NCBI GenBank assembly: GCA_902803315.1
Contig: CADCPM010000023.1
Span: forward strand, 1-64,000
Direction: 5' to 3'
Length of the DNA: 64,000 bases
From: an uncultured Coriobacteriaceae bacterium
Lineage (GTDB): Bacteria; Actinomycetota; Coriobacteriia; Coriobacteriales; Atopobiaceae
In this document: positions 1 through 8,139 of the stretch, piece after piece
Layout: every line of letters starts with the position of its first letter
Position numbering within the stretch: the stretch's first letter is position 1
The notes under the pieces: model-generated
The model's database searches: none
What the model was told of the DNA's origin: nothing
Seen by the model: only the letters and a program-made list of their open reading frames with translations
Position numbers and translations under genes: made by a program

Positions 1-1
1 C

Positions 2-439
2 AGTGGCCGCGAGGGCATGGCCCTTGGCCAATACATTGCCGGCATGGGCTTCTCCAACGTGGGCCTGGGCATCGATCACGCCATGGCACACACCCTTTCC
101 GCGCACTACGACACCCCGCACGGCGTTGCCTGCGCGATGCTGCTCCCCATTGCCATGGAGTACAACAAGCCCGTCGTGACCGAGCGCCTGGCTGACGTTG
201 CCGTTGCCATGGGTGTGGACACCGCTGGCATGAGCACCGACGAGGCAGCCGACGCTGCCATCGCCGCCGTTCGCCAGCTCTCCGCCGACGTGAACATTCC
301 CAAGACCTGCGATGGCCTGGTGGAGGCCGACCTCGACCAGCTCGCGAGCGACGCGCTTGCCGATGCCTGCTATCCTGGCAACCCGCGTGAGGCCGATCAC
401 GAGACCGTGAAGGAGCTCTTCCGTAAGATTATGGCGTAG
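2..439 (+). CDS. Iron-containing alcohol dehydrogenase, C-terminal part (5' end outside window)
   Basis: Only the last 145 or so residues are present; the frame is open from base 2, so the gene begins before the window. The stretch GQYIAGMGFSNVGLG followed by DHAMAHTL and TPHG is characteristic of group III Fe-dependent alcohol dehydrogenases of the FucO (lactaldehyde reductase) type. The histidines in HAMAH and TPHG correspond to metal ligands of that family. The expected reaction is NAD(P)H-dependent interconversion of an aldehyde and an alcohol in the cytoplasm. The substrate cannot be told from this fragment. The gene is followed by a perfect 72 bp palindrome and a convergent neighbour. 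Confidence 0.85.
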   Translation, partial: SGREGMALGQYIAGMGFSNVGLGIDHAMAHTLSAHYDTPHGVACAMLLPIAMEYNKPVVTERLADVAVAMGVDTAGMSTDEAADAAIAAVRQLSADVNIPKTCDGLVEADLDQLASDALADACYPGNPREADHETVKELFRKIMA

Positions 440-454
440 TGCCAATCCCGGAAA

Positions 455-526
455 CCCCAAATAGGGGACAGGCCCCAAGTTAGGGTTTTGCAAAACCCTA
501 ACTTGGGGCCTGTCCCCTATTTGGGG
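455..526. repeat. Perfect 72 bp palindrome, GGGGACAG family
   Basis: Two 36-nt arms (455-490 and 491-526) are exactly complementary, with no loop; the centre is TTTTGCAAAA. Each arm contains GGGGACAGGCCCC, the core shared with other dyads in this window. It lies between two convergent genes and could end transcription from both sides, although no long T run follows. Confidence 0.9.
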
Positions 527-548
527 TCACGGCCGTACGGCGAGGAGA

Positions 549-914
549 CTAGTTCTCGTTGGGCCGGATGACGGAACCGACGATGGCGGAGACGATGGAG
601 ATCACGATCGATCCCCACAGGGCCGCCCAAAAGTCAGTCACATAGACGCCTATGCCAAAGACGTTGAGCGACAGCCAACTTGCGATGTTGAGCGCCAGGG
701 CGTTGATCACAAAGTGGAAGATGCCGAGCGTAAGTATGGTGATGGGAAGCGATATTGCGTGCATGATGGGGCGGATGATCGCGTTAACCAAGGCGATGGA
801 AAGCGCAAAGATAATGATGCCAGGAATCCCGCCGAGCACGACCATACCAGGGACGAGCCACGTGGCAACGGCCGCTGCGATTCCGGTTACGAGCCAGGTC
901 AAGAGGAAAGACAT
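549..914 (-). CDS. Phage-holin-like small membrane protein (4-TM family)
   Basis: This 121-residue protein is almost entirely hydrophobic, with about four transmembrane segments. Its N-terminus (MSFLLTWLVTGIAAAVATWL) and the central NAIIRPI...LPITILTLGIF pattern match the small 'phage holin family 4' membrane proteins (Pfam Phage_holin_4_2). These are widespread chromosomal proteins of unknown function and do not imply a prophage. I start at the ATG at 914 because AAGGAGA lies 6 nt upstream; the frame stays open further upstream without a convincing ribosome site. It is convergent with the alcohol dehydrogenase. Confidence 0.75.
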   Translation of the reverse strand: MSFLLTWLVTGIAAAVATWLVPGMVVLGGIPGIIIFALSIALVNAIIRPIMHAISLPITILTLGIFHFVINALALNIASWLSLNVFGIGVYVTDFWAALWGSIVISIVSAIVGSVIRPNEN

Positions 915-1068
915 AGGCTTCTCCTTCGTAGAGTAAATAGGGAAAGAACAATATACTGCATATTTTCGGAATGAGCGAGCGTTGAGCAGTTTGCGGGCCG
1001 TAGCACACGCATGGGTACAAACAGACAGTTCTGACAAATAGCGTATTTGTGGAGAACTAAAATAGTGA

Positions 1069-1472
1069 GCCCTGCCGAATGAACTTATCACTAACATCAT
1101 TCGACTGATGACGTGTTCGGAGGAAAAGATGACGCAAGAAGCCGTTGCTCATGCTATGGTGGTGATGAGTTTTTAGTAATTGTTCCAAATTGGAGCTCGG
1201 ATGCCTTTGAGGACGCGTGCGGGCGACTCCGTAGCCAAATGAGGGAGGTCACCTACGGCGAGGGGCAACGCATCCATTTTTCCGGTGGCTATGTGTATGG
1301 CGTGCCTCAGCTTCAGTCCGACCTCAGGCTCATGATTCGACAGGCAGACGACAGCCTGTATTGTGCCAAGCATGCGGGGAAAGATCGCGTTCAGGGCACG
1401 GAATACAATCGCAGCTATGCGGAGGGGCTTGACTCAGACGGCGGGACCATAAGAGCGGGAGACCGCAGATAA
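1069..1472 (+). pseudogene. Remnant of a GGDEF diguanylate cyclase, frameshifted and N-terminally truncated
   Basis: From the GTG at 1113 the frame encodes YGGDEFLVIVP and then the second half of a GGDEF domain, including a DDSLYCAKHAGKDRV motif typical of its end. The start of the domain is absent. A different frame, open from 1069, encodes ELITNIIRLM...EAVAH, which resembles the segment just before GGDEF (usually D-x-VAR-YGGDEF). A single-base shift near 1155-1160 would join the two. The substrate-binding half is missing, so c-di-GMP synthesis is not expected. This is the remnant of a once larger gene. Confidence 0.65.
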
Positions 1473-1510
1473 AAACGGGGGCTTTCGCTCGCACGAACGA
1501 AAGCCCCGCC
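1473..1510 (-). terminator. Intrinsic terminator for the GH32 gene
   Basis: A stem with arms GGGGGCTTTCG and CGAAAGCCCC, interrupted by a short loop, lies just after the GH32 stop. Read on the minus strand it ends in a run of T (GTTTTTA), as an intrinsic terminator should. On the plus strand no T run follows, so it serves the minus-strand gene. Confidence 0.8.
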
Positions 1511-1544
1511 CCAACTCGGCTTTGCTAGCTATATGATGCGCTAG

Positions 1545-3098
1545 CTATGAGATGTTCTGGAAGGCCCAGCCGTGCTGGTTCCATGCGTGATGCTCGCCGG
1601 TGATCGTGGAGGTTACGGCGAGATTCTTGATGTCGATCGGGAACCAACGCGTGGTCATCGTGGCCTCGCCGCCGTTTACGAAGATCTCTACGCAGGACGT
1701 GTCGACCATGATGCGCAGCGATTCGACCTTGCCCGCGGAAAGAGCGCTAAACGGTAGGCGGCGGATAGAGCGGAAGCGTCCCGCATGGCTGTGGAACACC
1801 AGCTCGGCGTCCGTGTCGTTGATCACGAACTCGAGGTCGCCATTGAGCATGATGTGGCCCTTGCCCTCGATGTTGTCTACGGTTATGTCGCCAATGCCAT
1901 TCAGGCGAACGCCCTTGGCGCCAACCATGCTGAACTTGTCGTAGGTGGAGGAGCCCATGTAGCCAGTGGCGCCGTCTGCGGCTTCCTCGGTCCATTCGAC
2001 CTCGTCTTCGCGCAGGGTGTCCATCTCCTCAACGGGCCATTGACAAATGCGGTTGGCATCGTTGAGCGTGAGCTCGCGCGGCATGGTGAGGGAGTGAGCC
2101 CATTCGGGCGTGGTGGGAACGTCGTACTCAAACTCCATGTCGGCGACGCCAGCCCAGGCCATAAGGATCTTGCGACCCTTCTCGTCCTCGAATACCTGGC
2201 ATGCGTAGAAGTCAAAGCCGTAGTCGAGCTCGATGAACGTGTCGCGATCGATGCACGCGAAGGGCTTGTCTGCATCCTGCTTGCCGGGGTCCTGGGAGAG
2301 AAGGTCGATGACCTTGCCATCGATGGGGAAGTAGCCGGAGTTGTGGATGGTCTGGAACTTGTACTGCTGCTTGGGGACGCCTTGCGGGCAGACGAACAGG
2401 AACTCCTTGTCATCGAACTTTGCGACGCTGGGGCACTCCCACATGTAGCCGAACGGATTCTCGTCGTCCTTGTTGGTGGCAGACCCTGCCATCTCCCACG
2501 CAATGCCGTTGTCGGAGCTATACAGCAGTGCGCAGCCATGGCTTTCCATAGTGCGGCAGCCGAGCAGCATCCACCACTTGTCGTCCTGCTTCCACACCTT
2601 GGGGTCGCGCACGTGGTTTGAGGCATAGGCGGGATACTGGTCGTTGCACAGTACGGGACGCTTCTCGCCCAACGATATGTGACACTTGTCGCCCTCGTCC
2701 TTGCAGACCACGAGCGTCTCGTTGGCCTTGCGTCCCTTGAAGTCGTAGTCAAAGCCCGCTGCCTTGCCACCAGGCTCGAGCTCGTTGCCGGTGTAGTACA
2801 GCCACAGCTCGTCGCCGTTAACGATGCCGGATCCGGAGTAGGAGCCGTTCTTGTCGGTTTGGACGCTGGGCATAATGGCGCCGCCATGCCAGTACCAGGT
2901 AAGGAGGTCGGGGCTCGACCAGTGGCCCCAGCCGTGCCCGGCCTCGCGTGGCCAACGCGGCTCGTATTGGTGGAATATGTGATAGACGCCCTTAAAGTGG
3001 GAGAGGCCGTTGGGGTCGGTAATGTTGCCGGACGGGCACTGCAGGTGGTAGCGCATGCGCCAGTTATGGTGCTGGTCGAGCTTAACGAGCATGGTCAT
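1545..3098 (-). CDS. GH32 beta-fructofuranosidase / sucrose-6-phosphate hydrolase
   Basis: This 517-residue enzyme carries the three GH32 signatures in order: NITDPNGL near residue 25 (Asp nucleophile), VRDPKVW in the middle (transition-state Asp) and WECPSV (Glu acid/base). A beta-sandwich domain follows, ending with VDTSCVEIFVNGG, the usual GH32C signature. It hydrolyses beta-fructosides such as sucrose, sucrose-6-phosphate or short fructans. No signal peptide is visible, so it acts on sugar already taken up. The length is ordinary for the family. It stands alone; no sugar transporter or PTS gene is adjacent, so the exact substrate is open. A palindromic operator lies in its leader. Confidence 0.9.
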   Translation of the reverse strand: MTMLVKLDQHHNWRMRYHLQCPSGNITDPNGLSHFKGVYHIFHQYEPRWPREAGHGWGHWSSPDLLTWYWHGGAIMPSVQTDKNGSYSGSGIVNGDELWLYYTGNELEPGGKAAGFDYDFKGRKANETLVVCKDEGDKCHISLGEKRPVLCNDQYPAYASNHVRDPKVWKQDDKWWMLLGCRTMESHGCALLYSSDNGIAWEMAGSATNKDDENPFGYMWECPSVAKFDDKEFLFVCPQGVPKQQYKFQTIHNSGYFPIDGKVIDLLSQDPGKQDADKPFACIDRDTFIELDYGFDFYACQVFEDEKGRKILMAWAGVADMEFEYDVPTTPEWAHSLTMPRELTLNDANRICQWPVEEMDTLREDEVEWTEEAADGATGYMGSSTYDKFSMVGAKGVRLNGIGDITVDNIEGKGHIMLNGDLEFVINDTDAELVFHSHAGRFRSIRRLPFSALSAGKVESLRIMVDTSCVEIFVNGGEATMTTRWFPIDIKNLAVTSTITGEHHAWNQHGWAFQNIS

Positions 3099-3124
3099 GG
3101 GCGGGTTCCTTCCTCAAGAGAATG

Positions 3125-3157
3125 CAGGCATATGCCTGTGAGAACGATTCCATAATA
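3125..3157 (-). promoter_or_regulatory. Promoter -10 and LacI-type operator of the GH32 gene
   Basis: On the minus strand a TATTAT -10 box (3152-3157) is followed about 13 nt downstream by CAGGCATATGCCTG (3125-3138), a perfect 14 bp palindrome between the probable start of transcription and the ribosome site. The position suits a repressor of the LacI family, common for sucrose genes. The repressor is not in the window. The role is inferred from position and symmetry only. Confidence 0.45.
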
Positions 3158-3491
3158 GGATGGGAAGAGGATATTTCTGTGCCTATTGACGCCATTTCCC
3201 GCCAAGGTATGCGCTGGTTCGGCGGTTGGTAGGCGGGTTAAAATGGCACACTTATCCGCAGGAGTTGGAGTGCCGACAAAAACGGACATCGGGGTCCCGA
3301 GGTTTATGCTGGCCAATTTCGCTCATGGGCATTACCGAGTTTCGGTCAGATTTCTGCGTTTTCGTTCGGGTCTAAAAGTATACTCCCTTTGTAGCGTGAT
3401 TATAAATCTGCAATCGTAGACGACGGAGGCGCTCGTGCCATTTTGGGGATTGTGGATGGTGAACGGAGGCAGAACGAGAAGGGAAGGCGGT
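3158..3491. other. Intergenic region between the GH32 gene and the rightward cobalamin arm
   Basis: These 330 bases hold no convincing gene. A TATACT box at 3379-3384 and an A+T-rich stretch near 3400 may be promoter elements for the rightward operon. I looked for cobalamin riboswitch signatures (CCGGT-hairpin-CCGG and the CTGCC-type B12 box) on this strand and saw none. Confidence 0.4.
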
Positions 3492-3794
3492 ATGAGGGAC
3501 CAGGGAATGGCCATGCCAAACGGTTCTGCGTTCTTCCGTAACACTGACTGCGAGTATTTCCCATGCCACGCCAACGTCGATCCAGACGAGTTCAATTGTC
3601 TGTTTTGCTATTGTCCGTTGTACGCGCTGGGGCCGCGCTGCGGAGGCGACTTTACCTACACCGCCTCGGGTATAAAGGATTGCTCTGGATGCACCGCGTT
3701 GCACAAAGGGGCTGCGGGCGCAGGCTTGGTAAAACAGAGATTCGGGGAGCTTGCGGACCTCGCTCGCTCCCATGGCAAGGAGATGGATGCATGA
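3492..3794 (+). CDS. Cysteine-rich small domain protein of the cobalamin locus
   Basis: The protein of about 100 residues contains GSAFFRNTDCEYFPCH, FNCLFCYCPLY and DCSGC. These cysteine clusters, with eight or more Cys, are the hallmark of the cysteine-rich small domain (Pfam Cys_rich_small). That domain recurs beside cobalamin genes in anaerobes, alone or fused to CobS or CobU. It probably binds metal or an Fe-S cluster; its role is unproven. The ATG at 3492 follows GGGAAGGCGG; a GTG at 3435 is also in frame. It overlaps cobU by ATGA, so the two are translationally coupled. Confidence 0.75.
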   Translation: MRDQGMAMPNGSAFFRNTDCEYFPCHANVDPDEFNCLFCYCPLYALGPRCGGDFTYTASGIKDCSGCTALHKGAAGAGLVKQRFGELADLARSHGKEMDA

Positions 3795-4336
3795 GGGTCT
3801 TGGTAACGGGGGGATCCGCAAGCGGCAAGTCGGCCTATGCGGAACAACTCGCTTGCAGCCTGTCGCCCAGACGTGTCTACCTTGCAACCATGAGCCCGCA
3901 TGGCGCTGAGGCGCAGGAGCGCATAAGGCGGCATCGCTCGCAACGGGCTGACTTGGGATTTAAGACCATAGAGAAGAGCGGCTCGTCGTTGGCGCCTATC
4001 GGTGGGGAAGATGCGGACACTCGCCGCGGCGTCGTCCTTCTGGAAGACTTGGGTAACTTGGTTGCCAACACGCTCTTTGATAAGGGCGATATGACGGACG
4101 ACCCCACGCTCGTGGCAGGAAGGCTGGAGCAGGAAGTGCTTGATCTGGCACGAAGCTTCGAGCATGTTGTGGTGGTTGGCAACGAAGTGGGCTGTGAGGG
4201 TGCTTCCGCCTTTGCGGGAACGCGCATGTGGGTGCATGCCCTTGGGGAGCTGAGCTGTAGACTTGCAACGAACTTTGATATGGTGGTGGAGGTGAGTGCG
4301 GGCGTTGCCTGTGTTGTGAAAGGAGGAATCGCATGA
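3791..4336 (+). CDS. cobU: Adenosylcobinamide kinase / guanylyltransferase CobU
   Basis: This 181-residue protein phosphorylates adenosylcobinamide and transfers GMP to it, activating it for CobS. The N-terminal P-loop TGGSASGKS and the ERIRRHRSQR motif, holding the histidine that carries GMP, are canonical. The later segment departs from the family: CobU normally has NEVG-x-G-I/V-V-P, but here NEVG is followed by CEGASAF. A short CobU-like protein two genes downstream keeps the normal form of that motif. The gene is coupled by ATGA overlaps to the Cys-rich gene before it and to cobS after it. Confidence 0.85.
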   Translation: MRVLVTGGSASGKSAYAEQLACSLSPRRVYLATMSPHGAEAQERIRRHRSQRADLGFKTIEKSGSSLAPIGGEDADTRRGVVLLEDLGNLVANTLFDKGDMTDDPTLVAGRLEQEVLDLARSFEHVVVVGNEVGCEGASAFAGTRMWVHALGELSCRLATNFDMVVEVSAGVACVVKGGIA

Positions 4337-5094
4337 CCGTGCTTCGTTCCATTGCAATGGCCTTTGCCTGCTTCTCGTCTATCCCCATGCCCCAAGTGCC
4401 GTGGACAAAGAGCAATATGAGGTATCTTATGGCGGCGTACCCGCTGGTGGGCGTTGTCATCGGAGGGGCTTGTCTTCTGTGGATTTGCCTCTGCGGGCGA
4501 CTTGGCATGGGGTCGTTTGTGCGTGGCGCAGGGCTCGCGTTGCTCCCCCTGGTGGTGAGTGGCGGTATCCACATGGATGGATTCTCTGACGTGGTGGATG
4601 CCCAGGCGAGCCATGCGGAACCAGCGGAAAAGCGGAGGATTCTTAAGGACCCACACGTGGGGGCCTTTGCCGTTATGGGCGTATGCGGCTATATGGTTTT
4701 GTATTTCGCTTGCGCGTGCGAGCTGGGCGAGCGCTTTGCGCTGCTGGTTGCCTGCGTTCCGGTGGCGAGCCGTGGTCTCGCGGGGTTGGCGGCCCTCTGC
4801 TGGCCAGCCTCGGGCAAGAGCGGAATGCTTGCCTCCATGCGTGAGACGGCCCGCATGGGAGTTGTCAAAGCAGCGCTTGTGCTGCAGCTTGTACTTGCGT
4901 TTGCGGCTATGCTGTTCTGCGCGCCTGTAGTGGGTGGCGCGGCGATCGTTGCCGCCTTCCTTGCCTTTGCGTGGGCGTGGCGTTTCTCCGTCAAACAGTT
5001 CGGCGGCTTAAGCGGCGATTTGGTGGGGTTTTGCTTGCAGGTGTTGGAGTTGGTGATGATCGCGGCCATCGTGATTGCAGAAAGGTTTTTATAA
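4333..5094 (+). CDS. cobS: Adenosylcobinamide-GDP ribazoletransferase (cobalamin synthase) CobS
   Basis: This 253-residue integral membrane enzyme joins adenosylcobinamide-GDP to alpha-ribazole (phosphate), the last assembly step. It opens with SIAMAFACFSSIPMPQ, typical of CobS, and carries the GGIHMDGFSDVVDAQ motif, the acidic metal-binding region of the family. Several hydrophobic segments follow. The length is normal. It overlaps cobU by 4 bases and its stop TAA shares a base with the next ATG (TAATG). Confidence 0.9.
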   Translation: MTVLRSIAMAFACFSSIPMPQVPWTKSNMRYLMAAYPLVGVVIGGACLLWICLCGRLGMGSFVRGAGLALLPLVVSGGIHMDGFSDVVDAQASHAEPAEKRRILKDPHVGAFAVMGVCGYMVLYFACACELGERFALLVACVPVASRGLAGLAALCWPASGKSGMLASMRETARMGVVKAALVLQLVLAFAAMLFCAPVVGGAAIVAAFLAFAWAWRFSVKQFGGLSGDLVGFCLQVLELVMIAAIVIAERFL

Positions 5095-5441
5095 TGATTC
5101 TGGTAACGGGTGGCATTGCATCCGGGAAGCGGACGTATGTGAGGTCGCTGGGCTATGCTGAGAGCCAGATGAGTTCGCACGTTGCGAGCGAAGCGCCCGT
5201 TTTGGTTGGCCTGGAGGAGCTTTTGCGAGAGGGCGAGCCGACCGAGGCCGACCTTCGTGCGTTGATGTCCAAAGACGTCGTGGTGTGTTGCGAAGTAGGT
5301 CAGGGAGTGGTTCCCATGGAGGGGCAAGAGCGTGTCTGGCGGGAACGCGTGGGGCGCACTTGCACGGCTTTGGCACAGGACGCCACGAGGGTCGTGCGTA
5401 TGGTTTGTGGTATACCCGTGGTTATAAAGGAGGAGCGATGA
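5094..5441 (+). CDS. Short CobU-like protein
   Basis: This protein of 115 residues looks like CobU with its middle removed. The N-terminus ILVTGGIASGKRTYV is a P-loop with Arg in place of the usual Ser/Thr after Lys. The second half holds CCEVGQGVVPMEGQ and ends with CGIPVVIK, both close to the C-terminal part of true CobU. The RI-x-x-HR-x-x-R segment with the GMP-accepting histidine is missing, so it cannot be a complete bifunctional CobU. It may be a decaying duplicate, or may supply the motif that the upstream CobU has lost. It overlaps cobS by 1 nt and the next gene by ATGA. Confidence 0.65.
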   Translation: MILVTGGIASGKRTYVRSLGYAESQMSSHVASEAPVLVGLEELLREGEPTEADLRALMSKDVVVCCEVGQGVVPMEGQERVWRERVGRTCTALAQDATRVVRMVCGIPVVIKEER

Positions 5442-6016
5442 GGCGCATTTGTAGTTCGGTTGCGGCCGCGTTGGCCGTTCTTGCGATTTGCTGCTGTTTT
5501 GCGATAACGACAGCTTGGCCAGCACTGGCTCAAGAGTCGCATGGCATCCAAGAGGCGGAGAAGGTGGACCTTGCGGATGGTGACTACACCGTGGAGGTGA
5601 GCCTTGCGGGTGGTAGCGGCCGTGCAAGCGTGGAATCGCCTACGGCAATGGTGGTGCGGCTGGGAAAAGCGACCCTTACCCTGGTGTGGTCGAGTCCCAA
5701 CTATGACTACATGTTGGTGGGTGGAAGGCGATATATGCCAATTAACCAAACGGGCAATTCCACGTTTGAGATACCCGTGCTCTCACTGGGCGAGCCCTTC
5801 AAGGTGGTGGGCGATACGACTGCCATGAGCGCGCCACACGAGATCGAGTACGAGCTCACTATAAAGAGGGACAGCGTCCGTGAGGTTGCCAAGAGGCAGG
5901 TGAACCCTGGCATTATCGCCATGATTACGGCGTTCGTGCTTATTCTCCTATTTGGATTGCTGTGGGCGAAGTACGCTTTTGCCCATCGTAGCCCAAAAGA
6001 CAAGGGCGAGGACTAG
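5438..6016 (+). CDS. Secreted, membrane-anchored NEAT-like protein of the cobalamin locus
   Basis: These 192 residues comprise a signal peptide (MRRICSSVAAALAVLAICCC, then a cleavage region near ALA-QE), a beta-rich ectodomain and one C-terminal transmembrane helix (about 155-180, IIAMITAFVLILLFGLLWA) with a basic cytoplasmic tail. The ectodomain order DGDYTVEVSLAGGSGRA...SPNYDYM...FEIPVLSLGEPF recalls NEAT-type tetrapyrrole-binding folds, and the lipoprotein at 23079-23642 has a similar layout. Corrinoid or haem capture at the surface is an inference from context. Translation is coupled to the previous gene by ATGA. Confidence 0.55.
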   Translation: MRRICSSVAAALAVLAICCCFAITTAWPALAQESHGIQEAEKVDLADGDYTVEVSLAGGSGRASVESPTAMVVRLGKATLTLVWSSPNYDYMLVGGRRYMPINQTGNSTFEIPVLSLGEPFKVVGDTTAMSAPHEIEYELTIKRDSVREVAKRQVNPGIIAMITAFVLILLFGLLWAKYAFAHRSPKDKGED

Positions 6017-6080
6017 GTGTCAAACGAGTCTGCGGCATTGCACCCACATATAGATGGGTCAAAGGAGCATTCCGTTCCTG

Positions 6081-6426
6081 ACCCTAAAGCTGAGTCAAAT
6101 CCTTTCGGGGATGTGGAAAGCGCCATGCTCGAACAGCGCTACGCTGCCTCGGGCGGACGGGACGGGGCGGGAGAGGCTCCGCGTGCTCAAACAGCGCTGT
6201 CCCGTTACGGGCGGGTGGGGCAGGGCGGGAGAGGCTCCGCGTGTTCAAACAGCGCTGCGCGAACTGCGCCCGCGGAGCTCGTCCCGCCCTGCCCCATCTG
6301 CCCGGCACGCTGCGCGAACTGCGCTCGCGGAGCTCGTCCCGTCCGCCCCATCCGCCCGAGGCGCTTTGCGAACTCGCATGGCTTGCTTTCCAGCGTCCCC
6401 TCTCGGATTTGACTCGGCTTTAGGGC
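6081..6426. repeat. Long palindromic element, CCCTAAAGC family, copy 1
   Basis: This 346 bp element begins CCCTAAAGCTGAGTCAAAT (6082-6100) and ends with the complement ATTTGACTCGGCTTTAGGG (6407-6425). Inside are further inverted segments: GGAAAGC against GCTTTCC, and GGAGAGGCTCCGCGTG against CGCGGAGCTCGTCCC, partly duplicated. No credible gene lies in it. It fills the gap between the convergent NEAT-like gene and cobC. Three related copies lie at 16520, 40066 and 44328. Confidence 0.85.
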
Positions 6427-6441
6427 TAGGCACCCGTGCCT

Positions 6442-7047
6442 TTAGGGGCGACCAAACGGATAGATGTCCTCGAACAGGAATCCTTGTTCGCATGCAGCGA
6501 CGTTGGCCACATATCCGCAGCAGTTGTCGGCGTGCCACTGGAAGGGACTTTGAGAGTCGCCGTCCTTTGTAAAGGTGCCAAGCGCGGCCATGATGGTGCC
6601 GCCATGGGCGACTACGACGACCTCACGCACGTCGCGCGTGAGTTCATTGCCCAACAGGTCCAAAAGTGCGGCATTGGAGCGTGTGCGAAATGCCTTCCAC
6701 GACTCTCCTCCTGGGCATTCGCCCATGCAATTTCCCTGCACCCATGTTCGATAATCCGCATCGTGCTCCATCTGCTGCGCCGTCCTGCCCTCGAAGACGC
6801 CAAAGTCGAACTCTTCCAAGCCTGCTAGCGCAACGACGCGCGCCTCGGGAAAGCAGAGGCCAGCCGTCTGCCGAGCACGCAGCAAGGGACTGGCATACAC
6901 CACACTCACTGGTTCCGTAACGGGCACGCACGCTCGTGCGCATTGCGCACGACCGACGACACTCAGCTGCTCGTCCGTGCGTTTTCCCACATAGCGGTGT
7001 TCCTCATTTCCTGCCGTGGCGCCATGGCGCATCATAACGAGTCTCAT
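6442..7047 (-). CDS. cobC: Alpha-ribazole phosphatase-like histidine phosphatase CobC
   Basis: This 201-residue member of the histidine phosphatase superfamily has the catalytic MMRHGATAGNE near the N-terminus, SPLLRARQTA and, later, VAHGGTIMA with the second histidine. Position as the last gene of the cobalamin operon indicates removal of phosphate from alpha-ribazole-5'-phosphate or cobalamin-5'-phosphate. It overlaps cobT by ATGA. Its stop lies 15 bases from a long palindromic element. Confidence 0.85.
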   Translation of the reverse strand: MRLVMMRHGATAGNEEHRYVGKRTDEQLSVVGRAQCARACVPVTEPVSVVYASPLLRARQTAGLCFPEARVVALAGLEEFDFGVFEGRTAQQMEHDADYRTWVQGNCMGECPGGESWKAFRTRSNAALLDLLGNELTRDVREVVVVAHGGTIMAALGTFTKDGDSQSPFQWHADNCCGYVANVAACEQGFLFEDIYPFGRP

Positions 7048-8108
7048 GCCTGCGTCTTTCCTGCTCCAGCCGCTATGCCAAAGTCGGCGTAGGTGGGCCC
7101 GGTGCTATAGAGGCTTAAGGCCATGTCGAGCAAGGGCGCAAGGCATATGGCCCCCGTACCCTCTCCCAGGCGCATGTTGGCATGTAGCATGGGCTGCAAA
7201 CCCATGCGGTCCAAAAGCACTGCCGCGGCAGGCTCTGCCGAGAGGTGCGAGGCAAGCATGGCAACTTTGCAATCCTCGCGCAACTGAGTGGCACAATAGG
7301 CGGCTACCGTGCTAATGAACCCGTCGATGACGATGGGCACGCGGTGGACGGCGCCGCCCAAAAACATGCCGCACATGCCGGCGATGTCGAATCCTCCGAG
7401 TTTGGCCAATACGTCAAGCGGGTCGTCTGGGTTGGGGTCGTTTACCTCAAGCGCGCGACGGATGGCGCCCACTTTGCGAGCCAGTCCCTCATCGCTAAGC
7501 CCAGCCCCGCGTCCGGTAAGCAGCGCTGGGTCTCTACCGGTAAAGGCGCAGGCGATGGCCGTGGAGGTGGTGGTGTTGCCAATGCCCATCTCGCCGGTAG
7601 CTACGAGCCTATAGCCCTTCTTGGCAAGCTCTCCCACGAGCTCCACGCCAGTGCGGATGGCTTGGAGCGCCTGCTCGCGTGTCATGGCCGGACCTTGCGT
7701 AAAGTCGTGCGTGCCGGCGGCGATGCGGAGATTGAGCATCTTCGGCTCGTCTACCGGCTCGAACAGTCCCATGTCAACCGCAACGCATGCTATGTTGGAA
7801 GCCGCGGCCATGCGGCAAACCGACGACTTGCCCTGTGCCACGCTTCGTGCAATAAGGGTGCTCACCTGCGGGTCGCTCTGTGCGACGCCTTGCGCCACCA
7901 CGCCATTGTCGGCGCACAGCACCGCTGCGCAGCATGGTCTTACGCTCACCTGCGAATCGCCGGTAAGGGCCGCGATCTGCACGATGGCATCCTCGAGCAT
8001 CCCGAGTGAGCCCAGGGGCTTGGCAATGGCATCCCACCGAGTGCGTGCGCATGCTGCTGCGTCTTCGTCTATGGGCTGGATGGGCAAGTTGTGAATGTAC
8101 GAATCCAT
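7044..8108 (-). CDS. cobT: Nicotinate-nucleotide-dimethylbenzimidazole phosphoribosyltransferase CobT
   Basis: CobT activates the lower-ligand base as its alpha-ribotide. The 354-residue sequence shows DNGVVAQGVAQSDP, TGEMGIGNTTTSTAI and near the end NMRLGEGTGAIC, with the catalytic glutamate of the family. I place the start at the ATG at 8108, after GAGAGGAAACGGCC; the open frame extends 19 codons further upstream into cbiC. The lower base used is unknown, and no 5,6-dimethylbenzimidazole synthesis gene is seen here. Confidence 0.92.
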   Translation of the reverse strand: MDSYIHNLPIQPIDEDAAACARTRWDAIAKPLGSLGMLEDAIVQIAALTGDSQVSVRPCCAAVLCADNGVVAQGVAQSDPQVSTLIARSVAQGKSSVCRMAAASNIACVAVDMGLFEPVDEPKMLNLRIAAGTHDFTQGPAMTREQALQAIRTGVELVGELAKKGYRLVATGEMGIGNTTTSTAIACAFTGRDPALLTGRGAGLSDEGLARKVGAIRRALEVNDPNPDDPLDVLAKLGGFDIAGMCGMFLGGAVHRVPIVIDGFISTVAAYCATQLREDCKVAMLASHLSAEPAAAVLLDRMGLQPMLHANMRLGEGTGAICLAPLLDMALSLYSTGPTYADFGIAAGAGKTQA

Positions 8109-8139
8109 GGCCGTTTCCTCTCCGGTTTCCTCTTTGGCG

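Noticed and set aside
549-914. Prophage, because of the holin-like protein
   Set aside because: No other phage gene lies nearby. This small membrane family is common in chromosomes.
6081-6426. Small proteins encoded in the long palindromic element
   Set aside because: Frames are open on both strands because of high G+C, with similar Arg/Ala-rich products in all copies, but lack ribosome sites and any conserved start.
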